A stretch of 7,142 nucleotides of DNA from Spirochaetales bacterium (lineage in GTDB: Bacteria; Spirochaetota; Spirochaetia; SZUA-6; DRHE01). The DNA lies in the NCBI GenBank assembly GCA_011049745.1, contig DRHE01000093.1, positions 1 to 7,142 of the forward strand, given 5' to 3'. How positions within the stretch are numbered: the stretch's first letter is position 1; each line of letters starts with the position of its first letter. Both the position numbers and the translations under genes were made by a program. The notes below the pieces were generated by a model, which saw nothing but the letters and a program-made list of their open reading frames with translations, was not told where the DNA came from and did no database searches. Of the stretch, positions 1 to 5,912 are shown in pieces.

Positions 1-291
1 CTGGGATATCCCAGCTCCAAAAAATCCTTCTACTCGGTCAACCACGGAGCCGGCAGGAGGTTAAGCCGCAGTAAAGCTGCCGGTAAAAAAGGCAGACCAG
101 GCTTGATCAGCGATAAAGCCTTTAAAGATTCCATGCAGGGCATTCACCTGATTACCAAAGACCAGCGCCGCATTAAGGAAGAGGCCCCGGGTGCTTATAA
201 GGATATTGACGAAGTTATAAATATTGTTGTTGCGGCAGGGCTCGCTCTGCCCGTTGCCAGGATGCGTCCCCTGGCCGTGCTCAAGGGATAA
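1..291 (+). CDS. rtcB: RNA-splicing ligase RtcB, C-terminal end (5' part outside window)
   Basis: The frame is open from base 1 and gives 96 residues before TAA at 289-291. It begins inside the motif SVNHGAGRRLSR (residues 13-24 of the visible part), the RtcB signature that carries the histidine which becomes guanylylated during catalysis. It ends in the family's usual tail, with AYKDIDEV and the terminal RPLAVLKG. RtcB joins 2',3'-cyclic phosphate or 3'-phosphate RNA ends to 5'-OH ends using GTP and Mn2+, in tRNA repair or splicing and in RNA repair generally. A TTG at 103 would be an internal start and is not used. The next gene, nth, starts one base after this stop, so the two are probably co-transcribed and translationally coupled. 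Nothing in the visible part looks damaged. The N-terminal two thirds or more of the protein lie outside the window. Confidence 0.95.
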   Translation: MGYPSSKKSFYSVNHGAGRRLSRSKAAGKKGRPGLISDKAFKDSMQGIHLITKDQRRIKEEAPGAYKDIDEVINIVVAAGLALPVARMRPLAVLKG

Positions 292-292
292 A

Positions 293-1006
293 ATGAAGCG
301 CGCGAGCATAGCGAGTGGAAAAAGCGGAGCGAGCACGGCGAGCAGCCTGAAAAAAGAAATCCCCTGGGATAATATTTTCACCAGACTATACGATCTTTTA
401 AAACATAAGCCTCTGCCCGCTGTTTCCGAGGTAGCCCGAAAGAACCATGATCCATTCCGGGTGCTGGTTTCCACCATGATATCCCTGCGCACCAAGGATG
501 AGGTAACCGCGGCTGCCTCTGCGCGGCTTTTATCCCACGCTCCGAACCCGGCGGCACTAAGCCGCTTGCGCCGGGAAGAAATTGCTTCTCTGATCTACCC
601 GGCCGGCTTTTACCGCACCAAGGCTAAAAATCTAAAAGAGGCTGCGCGGCTTCTGCTTTCTCGCTTTGACTCCAGGGTGCCTGCTAACCTGGAAAACCTC
701 CTCTCACTGCCCGGTGTGGGCAGAAAAACCGCCAACCTGGTATTGAATCTCGGTTTCAACATTGAGGGCATCTGCGTGGATACCCATGTGCATCGCATTG
801 CCAACCGCCTCGGTTGGATCGACACAACTAACCCTGAAAAGAGTGAATATGCCCTGATGGAAATCCTTCCGCGCAAGTACTGGATAGCTATAAATGAGCT
901 GCTGGTTCAATTCGGTCAGCAGCATTGCACCCCCCTTTCCCCCAGATGTTCCGCCTGCCCTGTTCACAGTTACTGTGTCAGAAGAAAGGTTACCAGCCGG
1001 CGATGA
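293..1006 (+). CDS. nth: Endonuclease III, DNA glycosylase/AP lyase
   Basis: A 237-residue protein with the complete endonuclease III architecture. The helix-hairpin-helix motif LPGVGRKTA is at residues 139-147 and contains the catalytic lysine K145. The catalytic aspartate is D163 in VDTHVHR. The [4Fe-4S] cluster ligands are C212, C219, C222 and C228, with C-x6-C-x2-C-x5-C spacing. The enzyme removes oxidised pyrimidines in base-excision repair and nicks the abasic site. The segment ISLRTKD (63-69) replaces the SAQATD of the E. coli enzyme; the RTKD form is, from memory, common in thermophile and archaeal-type members. I chose ATG 293 because AAGGGA lies just upstream and rtcB ends one base before it; an in-frame ATG at 224 would lie inside rtcB. 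About 20 extra N-terminal residues, rich in Ala, Ser, Gly and Lys, come from a GC-rich repeat and are not part of the usual domain. The 3' end overlaps the end of a minus-strand pseudogene by 17 bases. Confidence 0.96.
   Translation: MKRASIASGKSGASTASSLKKEIPWDNIFTRLYDLLKHKPLPAVSEVARKNHDPFRVLVSTMISLRTKDEVTAAASARLLSHAPNPAALSRLRREEIASLIYPAGFYRTKAKNLKEAARLLLSRFDSRVPANLENLLSLPGVGRKTANLVLNLGFNIEGICVDTHVHRIANRLGWIDTTNPEKSEYALMEILPRKYWIAINELLVQFGQQHCTPLSPRCSACPVHSYCVRRKVTSRR
302..343 (+). repeat. Two-copy in-frame GC-rich repeat at the start of nth
   Basis: Two 15-base copies, GCGAGCATAGCGAGT (302-316) and GCGAGCACGGCGAGC (329-343), match at 12 of 15 positions and start 27 bases apart, so the reading frame is kept. 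They encode parts of the nth N-terminal extension, RASIASG and GASTASS. Each copy is itself made of GCGAG units. It may be a small mobile or expanding repeat captured by the gene start. The repeat is visible; its origin is inference. Confidence 0.6.
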
Positions 1007-1523
1007 TCCGGGCGATCTGGAACAACCAGGCAGAAGGGCAGATTCTCTCCATCTTCCGGGCCAGATCCAAGGCAAATCGCATCTGGTAGTAATCCCCCAG
1101 CTGCACTACTTCGAAGCAGCTTTCATCCGGTGCTTCCACCATAGGCTCGCCTTTAAAATCAGAAACAGTGTACGCTTTTTCCCCCACATGTGGATCGTGG
1201 ACTTTGGTCAGGTCCGCGGTGATTTCAGAGTACTTGTACACTGTACCATCCCGGAACTCCCAAGTGTTATCATCGATTTTCTTCGGTTTTTCGAACTCCT
1301 GGTCTTTGGGTGGAGCCACTCCGGAAGCCATGGCGGAGATATTGATGATATCGAAACAGTCCATCTTTCTAAAAAAATCGATCCCGTCTTCCTTCCAGCT
1401 ATGAACCACTTCATCTCTCCGCCCCTCCCACAGCGCCAGAAAGGAGCGGGCTTTTGCTCGGTAGAAGGTCTCATGGCCGATAACTCTGCTCACGGTGTCG
1501 AAATCGATTGCCCACTGCTCTAT
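990..1523 (-). pseudogene. Chimeric remnant: UROD-like protein fragment joined to a possible GH4 glycosidase fragment
   Basis: The minus-strand frame is open from 1544 down to TAA at 990-992; an internal GTG at 1493 would give 167 residues. The larger part (from about 1523 to 1125) reads like the N-terminal half of UROD-family (uroporphyrinogen decarboxylase/corrinoid methyltransferase-like) proteins: WAIDFDTVSRVIGHETFYRA, then ALWEGRRDEVV, DIINISAMASG and KIDDNTWEFRDG. The UROD barrel does not continue after CFEVV. The next residues, DYYQMRFALDLARKMERIC then PSAWLFQIA, resemble family 4 glycoside hydrolases, where a similar stretch precedes an ANP motif. That motif is missing; the frame runs into sequence antisense to the nth 3' end and stops. 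No start codon with a ribosome site is visible, and the 5' end is cut where the LacI fragment begins. I am fairly sure of the UROD part and unsure of the glycosidase part. It is very unlikely to be functional. Confidence 0.6.
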
Positions 1524-1828
1524 TCTGTGAAAACGACTATATAGCTATAGGAGTAATCAAAGCTCTGAACGAAATCAATATCAAGGTTCCGGATGACATC
1601 TCAGTAATTGGTTTTGACAATATCCCCCAGGCAACTATAATCTCTCCCGAATTAACAACCATCCATGTTTACAAGGATGAAATGGCAGCACTCGCGGTTC
1701 GGCGACTTGACGAGATAATAGAAAATAGTGATTTACCGAGCATTAAACTGATCATTGACACCAGACTCGTTGAGAGGAAATCTTGCCAAAAGGCAACCAT
1801 GTCCAGCACCTTGATCGGATCGTCATGA
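1508..1828 (+). pseudogene. LacI-family transcriptional regulator, C-terminal fragment
   Basis: The sequence encodes the last third of the LacI/GalR sugar-binding domain. PTALFCENDYIAIGVIKAL is the segment in which the repressor core recognises its effector, followed by VPDDISVIGFDNI, the ELTTIHVYKDEMAALAVRRL helix region, and the usual ending TRLVERKSC near 1780. The DNA-binding helix-turn-helix and first subdomain are absent, so it cannot act as a repressor. The TTG at 1508 is only the first codon after the break and not a credible start. The last dozen residues before TGA at 1826 do not look like the family and probably come from the next fragment. The 5' break lies at about 1508-1523, where the minus-strand UROD-like fragment begins. 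The two were probably neighbours in a carbohydrate locus that was inverted or deleted. Confidence 0.85.
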
Positions 1829-2265
1829 AGAAGGGGCACCGCTTTTTGAAATCCGACCAGTTCACGGGCTTCTAGGTCCGACTTCTCCCTTGAGCGGCAC
1901 TGTCCTCAAGGAAGTCCTGAAAGAACGGGTATTTCCGGTAACCGCCGGACCAATATTTTACGCGAAGGAATATATAGAATAAGGAAACGATCTTCAAGTA
2001 CGAGGAAATATACGTATGCCCAAAACAGAATCCACAGATCAAAAAACTAATCGAACCTGCCTTACAAGAAGAAAAGAACTGGCTTGTCTTGCCAAACAAT
2101 AATGAAGATGAATACAAGACGCTCAAGGTCATATTGCCGAAGACAAAGCTGCCCCTCATGATCGTCATCTTAAGAGATCGAAAGACGAAAGAAAACGTAC
2201 GTTGTTTCACAGGCGGCACCACAGAGCTTGGTACCCAAGAACTTCTGAAGAAATATCGCTGCCGC
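1815..2265 (+). pseudogene. Decayed coding stretch, possibly an IS4-type transposase remnant
   Basis: Two plus-strand frames look coding but do not connect. Frame A (1815-1982, 55 residues to TAA) includes LFEIRPVHGLLGP and VFPVTAGPIFYAKEYIE. Frame B is open from 1978 and includes KYEEIYVCPKQNPQIKKLI, KTKLPLMIVILRDRKTKENV and TTELGTQELLKKYRCR. The composition is rich in Lys and Glu on the plus strand, while the antisense frame is a Ser/Phe-rich shadow. The last part of frame B resembles the region of IS4-type transposases just before the catalytic glutamate, where a RDRKTKE-like strand is followed by a helix ending in Y.xRW.IE. That glutamate region is missing because the frame runs into the antisense of yoeB at about 2262. 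There is no ribosome site or complete domain. The family assignment is a guess; the frameshift near 1975 is visible. Confidence 0.35.
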
Positions 2266-2266
2266 A

Positions 2267-2530
2267 TTACACCGATTTGTAATGATAGCGCAGTTGAGCG
2301 ATCATTAGCTCATCCCCGGAAACCCGATAGACAATTCTATGCTCCTGTGTGATGCGCCTGCTCCAGTACCCTGAAAGATTATGTTTCAACGACTCGGGCT
2401 TGCCTAGGCCTGAAAAAGGATCGCGACTGATCTCTTTGATGAGCAGGTTGATCCTTTTTAGTATTCTCCTGTCATTGGCGATCCAGTACTGGTAGTCATT
2501 CCAGGCATCATCGGAAAATACGATTTTCAT
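2267..2530 (-). CDS. yoeB: YoeB-family toxin, ribosome-dependent mRNA endonuclease
   Basis: An 87-residue protein that follows E. coli YoeB closely along its whole length. It includes KPESLKHNLSGYWSRRIT (44-61), EHRIVY (63-68) and the C-terminal RYHY (81-84). The catalytic residues E46, R65 and H83 fall at exactly the E. coli positions. YoeB binds the 50S/30S interface and cuts mRNA in the ribosomal A site, stopping translation until its partner YefM binds it. The start ATG at 2530 overlaps the yefM stop by four bases (ATGA), the usual arrangement for coupled translation. The only odd feature is three residues after the terminal RYHY. The gene looks intact and its neighbours are all degraded sequences, so it is probably maintained by its own addiction effect. 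Confidence 0.96.
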   Translation of the reverse strand: MKIVFSDDAWNDYQYWIANDRRILKRINLLIKEISRDPFSGLGKPESLKHNLSGYWSRRITQEHRIVYRVSGDELMIAQLRYHYKSV

Positions 2531-2778
2531 TCTACCAGCTTTTGTTCAATTCCTTTTCCACCCTCCAGCTGCGAGATCGAACGCAACAGGCGATCAGCAT
2601 TGGCCGGAGATCGAAGAAGGTATGCTGTTTCTTCCATAGCTTCATAATCTTCCAAGGCAATCATAACTACCGCCCGATCGTTCTTCTTAGTTACGATGAT
2701 GGGTTCATGATCATCGATAACCCGATCGATTGTTTTGGCAAGGTTCTGCCTGACAGTGGAATAGGTCAATGCTCTCAT
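2527..2778 (-). CDS. yefM: YefM-family antitoxin and autorepressor
   Basis: An 83-residue Phd/YefM-family protein. The N-terminal DNA-binding domain starts MRALTYSTVRQNLAKTIDRV, and the C-terminal toxin-binding part has the very conserved EETAYLLRSPANADRLL (49-65). E. coli YefM has nearly the same EETAYLLRSPANARRL segment. YefM neutralises YoeB by masking its C-terminus and represses its own operon, more strongly with YoeB as co-repressor. The start is ATG at 2776-2778, with a perfect AGGAGG five bases upstream (2784-2789). It is first in a two-gene minus-strand operon with yoeB. A strong promoter and a paired TGTACA operator lie directly upstream. I see no damage. Confidence 0.96.
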   Translation of the reverse strand: MRALTYSTVRQNLAKTIDRVIDDHEPIIVTKKNDRAVVMIALEDYEAMEETAYLLRSPANADRLLRSISQLEGGKGIEQKLVE

Positions 2779-2788
2779 TTAATCCTCC

Positions 2789-2806
2789 TGTACATGATCC
2801 TGTACA
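2789..2806 (-). promoter_or_regulatory. YefM operator: paired TGTACA boxes
   Basis: Two perfect TGTACA hexamers at 2789-2794 and 2801-2806 are separated by six bases, so their centres are 12 bp apart. In E. coli, YefM and YefM-YoeB recognise TGTACA core motifs with this spacing. The left box overlaps the yefM ribosome-binding site by one base and the right box overlaps the -10 element, so bound repressor would block transcription. The sequence match is direct; binding is inferred from the E. coli operon. Confidence 0.88.
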
Positions 2807-2834
2807 TAATAATAGAATCGTACTATTATGTCAA
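2806..2834 (-). promoter_or_regulatory. yefM-yoeB sigma-70-type promoter
   Basis: Read on the minus strand, a perfect -35 TTGACA (2829-2834) is followed by a 17-base spacer and a -10 TATTAT (2806-2811). Transcription would start near 2799, inside the operator and about 20 bases before the yefM start codon. The spacer contains a 7-bp inverted repeat that could be a second regulatory site. Confidence 0.85.
2809..2829. repeat. Inverted repeat within the yefM promoter spacer
   Basis: ATAATAG (2809-2815) and CTATTAT (2823-2829) form a perfect 7-bp inverted repeat around a 7-base centre. It sits between the -10 and -35 elements, touching both. It may be an additional operator or a structure in a divergent transcript; its AT-rich content means chance is possible. 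Confidence 0.5.
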
Positions 2835-3004
2835 CTGAAAACCACGGCGTTATTCTTCAGAGAGATAAAAGAGCCAGGAGGATTGGGGGGGTTACCAATG
2901 CAGCGTATCCCAAACGTTTCAGGGGAGCCGGAGTGGGCTTTCAAACCCGACTATTCCCGCAACTCCCAGAAGAGTTCGGAAGAGTAGAACTCGATCTTCA
3001 CTGA
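2828..3004 (+). CDS. Small ORF of 58 residues, unknown, divergent from yefM
   Basis: ATG at 2828 opens a 58-residue frame ending with TGA at 3002-3004. The start, MSTENHGVILQRDK, resembles the N-terminus of small nitrite/sulfite-reductase-like half-domain proteins, which often begin with a GAILQRDK-type motif. The rest (GGVTNAAYPKRFRGAGVG, then a PQLPEEFGRVELDLH tail) does not follow that family and I do not recognise it. It is basic and lacks hydrophobic segments. The start codon lies inside the yefM promoter and no ribosome site precedes it, so it may be the joined ends of two broken genes and not an expressed gene. No other candidate gene is visible between 2779 and 3053. Confidence 0.28.
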   Translation: MSTENHGVILQRDKRARRIGGVTNAAYPKRFRGAGVGFQTRLFPQLPEEFGRVELDLH

Positions 3005-3053
3005 CTACGCGGTAGTTTCCCCAGGACAGAAACTAAGGTGAAAATCGCCGTTC

Positions 3054-3724
3054 TTACACGATTCTCTGGATTTCGGTGAAGATAAATTCAGCCTGCCGTT
3101 TTCTAGCATAGGGTTTGTAATGCACATGATCACTCAAGCATTGCGGGAAGCCGATGCCTATCGTAAAGGAGTGCAGGTCGATCACCGGGATCCCTTCCGC
3201 CTCCATGAGACTTGCCGCGGCTTCGTTGTAGCGAACAACATCCTGTGCATATCGTCTAAACACTGTTAACCGTGAATTGTGGATTTCGGTGTCTACCGGC
3301 GTTGAGCTCACCCAAACCAGGCGGAGTATTGGCAAGGACTTGAGAATAGTAATAATTTTGTACAGATTGATCGAATATTTGTGGAGAGCGACCTGGATTC
3401 GGTTGGACCTAGAGTCCGTTTGATATCATGAAGTCCGCAGTTGAAAAGCAGTAAACCAGGCCGGAAGGATTGATCCAAGCCCTGAGCGATTTCCTGGACT
3501 CGAGACGATGACCCGCAATTTGGGCCTACCGCTGATTCGGGGTCCTTTTCTTTCGTTTCTGCAGCGTAATGGGTGCAGGTGAGTACTTCAGTCCGGGCTA
3601 GGTCCTTTAGATAGGGTGTGTACTGAAGCGAAATGCTATCTCCTATTACAAATAAAGCCCGTTCAATATTATAATTCCTTACAACATAAGAAATTACAAA
3701 GGCACATTTAGAAAAGTAACCCAA
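3054..3724 (-). pseudogene. GDSL/SGNH-family hydrolase, 5'-truncated and frameshifted
   Basis: Two minus-strand frames together make one SGNH hydrolase. The upstream frame (3308-3724) holds block I, ALFVIGDSISLQYTPYL, with the nucleophile serine in GDS, then NCGSSSRVQE and block III FNCGLHDI. The downstream frame (3054 to about 3400) has LVWVSSTPVDTE and block V, DHVHYKPYAR, with the catalytic D-x-x-H pair, ending in TAA at 3054-3056. Family members hydrolyse ester bonds, often on acylated sugars or lipids. The frames join near 3390-3400: TES in the first is followed by QVALHKYSINLYK in the second, so a one-base loss would explain the break. The native start is missing. The residues upstream of IERALF run into the end repeats of the adjacent ISL3 element, so an insertion probably removed the promoter and start. 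Block III has His where the family normally has Asn. Confidence 0.82.
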
Positions 3725-3818
3725 AATTTGCCGAAAATACGGGTTTTCAGCGCTTTTCCGCCTAAAAATGTCAAAGAGTAACCCAAATTACATAGCTCAA
3801 AATGGCCAAAGTAACCCA
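3701..3818. repeat. Three copies of a 22-23 bp IS end repeat
   Basis: Copies lie at 3701-3723, 3764-3785 and 3797-3818. All end in AGTAACCCA on the plus strand (TGGGTTACT on the minus strand), and an AT-rich ATTT or AAATG-type block precedes this core at a similar distance. Copies 2 and 3 are most alike. They are in the same orientation, 33 and 62 bases apart, between the GDSL remnant and the ISL3 transposase promoter. They most likely are transposase-binding sites in the left end; that role is inference. Confidence 0.65.
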
Positions 3819-3883
3819 CGTTTTATGCATTGGATTTCAAAGTAAAAAAATATGGCTCTTTGGGAATAATTTAGGAAAACCAC

Positions 3884-3911
3884 TAGACACAATAAAATAA
3901 CCTGATATAAT
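3884..3911 (+). promoter_or_regulatory. Promoter of the ISL3 transposase, extended -10 type
   Basis: TAGACA (3884-3889, five of six -35 consensus bases), a 16-base spacer and a perfect TATAAT (3906-3911). A TG one base upstream of the -10 (3903-3904) makes it an extended -10. The expected transcription start, about seven bases after the -10, falls on the ATG at 3918, which suggests a leaderless mRNA. Confidence 0.65.
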
Positions 3912-3917
3912 TCAACA

Positions 3918-4826
3918 ATGAACTCTGTAGAAAAATTAATAGGGCTTCCTGAATATAAAGTACTTCGTATTAACACCAGATATAAACAAAAAGTAATTAT
4001 CGACATCGAAACTAAAACGGAAAAGTTGGAGTGCCCTAAGTGCAAACAATTCACATCTAGTATTGACCATAGATATCAACACAGCGTTCGTGATAATTCC
4101 ATCTCTGGAAAAGAAGCATATCTTCAAATTCACAAGAAGGTATTTTATTGCAATCAATGCGACTATTCTTTTACAGAAAAACTTGAGTCAGTTTATCCGA
4201 GGCACATTTATACAAATAGATATGAACAGAAGATATTTGAGAATTGCCTTGAAAACACAATCATGAATATTAGTAGATCTGAAAATCTTCCTTATGATTG
4301 TGTCAGAGGAATCTACACACGTATCGCTGACATCTGCATTGAGCATCTGATGACCTTCAAAGAGGAGATCGAAATACTGGGTATAGATGAAATATCAATT
4401 CGAAAAGGACACAAGAACTTCCAGGCTGTGATTTCCAATATCGGTGGTGGCTATGTTATCGATATGTTACCGGATAGGAAGAAGAGTACGGTGCTGAAAT
4501 ACCTGCAAAACCTGCCTAAAAAGGCTAAACAGCGCATAGTTTTTGTCTCTATAGATATGTGGGAAGGATATTTCACTGCTACGCAGGAGGCATTACCTAA
4601 TACAACAATAGTGATTGACCGCTTCCATGTTATGAAGAATTTGAATGCTGCAATAACAAGTTGCCGCAGAGAAATTCAAAGGAATCTTCCTAAGGAGCTT
4701 CGTGACAAATATAAAGGCTACCGTTGGGTTTTGGTCAAGAATGCACACCTCACAGGAGGCCGATTTCCTAAAATATTTCTAGCAGATCGACAAGCGTGCC
4801 ATCAGAAAAACCCTGTCACAGCATAG
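3918..4826 (+). pseudogene. ISL3-family transposase, C-terminally truncated
   Basis: The first 275 or so residues match the ISL3 transposase layout. An N-terminal zinc-binding region has CPKC (39-42) and CNQC (78-81), and the catalytic core starts with EILGIDEISIRKGH (D157), then VSIDMWEGY (D213) and VIDRFHVMKNLN (234-245). ISL3 proteins are usually near 400 residues, and the third acidic catalytic residue lies in the missing part. After KGYRWVLVKNA the family sequence stops, and the remaining 26 residues are an out-of-frame reading of the next element, ending at TAG 4824. The enzyme normally cuts and rejoins IS ends; this copy should be inactive. ATG 3918 is the first possible start because TGA at 3903-3905 is in frame. 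It has no Shine-Dalgarno sequence, consistent with a leaderless transcript. Confidence 0.88.
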
Positions 4827-5912
4827 ATCCACCGGCCCAATCGGCTATACAACTTCTCTTGTGCTGGCTCGCATTCTTAAAGTCAAAGAACGCATCTCCT
4901 CTGATCGCGAATTGAGCGAGAAGTTGGCTAAGATCCAGATCTATCGTGAAGCAATCGGCATCAAGCGCAACAGAGTCCCTGCACATAACACGTTCAATAC
5001 GCTCCGCAGTCGGTTGGGACCGGAAGGCTTCGTTCAAATCCATCAACATTTTGTCTTTCAAGCATTCAGTTCAGGCCTGCTCACTCCGCCAATACCAGAT
5101 CTGTTAAATGTTGTTAAAGTCAAAATCATACTCGTAGGAGACTCGACCTTCCTAAAGGCCGTGGCTTGTGCCAAAGGGCAAAAGGATGAGGAGGGTAACT
5201 GGATATTTACCGACGATAGCATCGCTTTTGGAAAGCCCCACCACAAGCACAAATATCCTGTCGGCCATCGTTCTCATACGTTAATAGCCGTTAGTGGGAT
5301 TCCCGTAATTAGTCTCATAGCACCTGCCAACGAGAGCGATCAGACTCATATCTTACCGCTATTAAAGACGTTACGGGCTCGTTATCCTGATTTGCCCTTT
5401 GTTTGTGTAATCCTTGATGCCGTTGTTACGATGCAGAGGATCTGCATCGAGACATCTACATCGAGCAGGAGATTATACCCATCATCATTCGCAAACCCTC
5501 TATGAAGTGGGGGCCGAAGCTGGGTGAAACCGGCACACCTCTCTGTCCGTTTGGATATCCGACTCGTAGAAAGGGAATCGAATATAAGCAGGGCCGGACT
5601 AAGTTTTCATGTTACCGCACTTGCATTGACGATCCCCAGAAGCTTATCTTCACCTGTGATCATTTGCGATCTAAAAGCCGCTTTGGCTGGATGACTCATA
5701 CATACTTCAAAGATGATTTCCGTCGGAAGGGCCCAGCAGTTCCGGGCTCAAGACTGTATGAACGTCTTAAAATACTCCGCACCGGAATTGAACGGTACTA
5801 TGGACTGACCAAAGAGAACCGCTATCACATGGAGCACAATAACACTTACATGGGCCATGACAACGTGCTCATTCATATCATCGTATCCTGGCGGAAATGC
5901 AGGTTATTGTGA
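4750..5912 (+). pseudogene. DDE-type (IS4/IS5-superfamily-like) transposase, broken by a stop and a frameshift
   Basis: The reading frame can be followed from about 4750 (SQEADFLKYF), through a TAG at 4780-4782, into QIDKRAIRKTL and then 4861-5425. It includes RVPAHNTFNTLRSRLGPEGF, the first catalytic Asp in VGDSTFLKAVA, and FGKPHHKHKYPVGHRSHTL. At about 5421-5427 the frame changes: GATGCC is followed by GTTGT where GGT would keep the expected DAGYDAEDLHRD, an apparent two-base gain. The second Asp is in ILDA. Frame 3 continues with IRKPSMKWGPKL, CPFGYPTRRKGIEY and RTGIERYYGLTKENRY, which fits the R-x3-E-x6-K signature of IS4-type transposases and includes the catalytic Glu. The family part ends near GHDNVLIHII (about 5880), then a few unrelated codons to TGA. 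The N-terminus was lost at the junction with the ISL3 element. Inactive. Confidence 0.85.

Larger units (their letters stand above)
3701..4745 (+). mobile_element. ISL3-family insertion sequence, left part only
   Basis: The segment begins with three spaced end repeats (3701-3818), continues with the transposase promoter and covers the transposase gene up to where its homology stops at about 4740-4755. The left boundary is set where the GDSL gene loses its frame; the exact terminus and target duplication cannot be defined because the right end is missing. The sequence is AT-rich compared with the nth region, consistent with a separate origin. The right part was lost where the next transposase begins. 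Confidence 0.7.

Noticed and set aside
61..495. Minus-strand frame of 144 residues over rtcB and nth
   Set aside because: It is antisense to two clearly recognised genes and has no recognisable motif.
704..1075. Minus-strand frame of 123 residues over the nth 3' half
   Set aside because: Shadow of nth; the catalytic and Fe-S motifs are on the plus strand.
894..1544. Plus-strand frame of 216 residues
   Set aside because: It covers the antisense of the UROD-like fragment, which has clear family motifs; the start lies inside nth.
1872..2267. Minus-strand frame of 131 residues
   Set aside because: Ser/Phe-rich composition is the usual antisense of Lys/Glu-rich coding DNA on the plus strand.
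2769..2987. Plus-strand frame of 72 residues through the yefM promoter
   Set aside because: It begins inside yefM, crosses its promoter and has no motif; the frame starting at 2828 is more plausible.
3701..3818. CRISPR array
   Set aside because: Only three imperfect copies with unequal spacing (33 and 62 bases), next to a transposase; better explained as IS end repeats.
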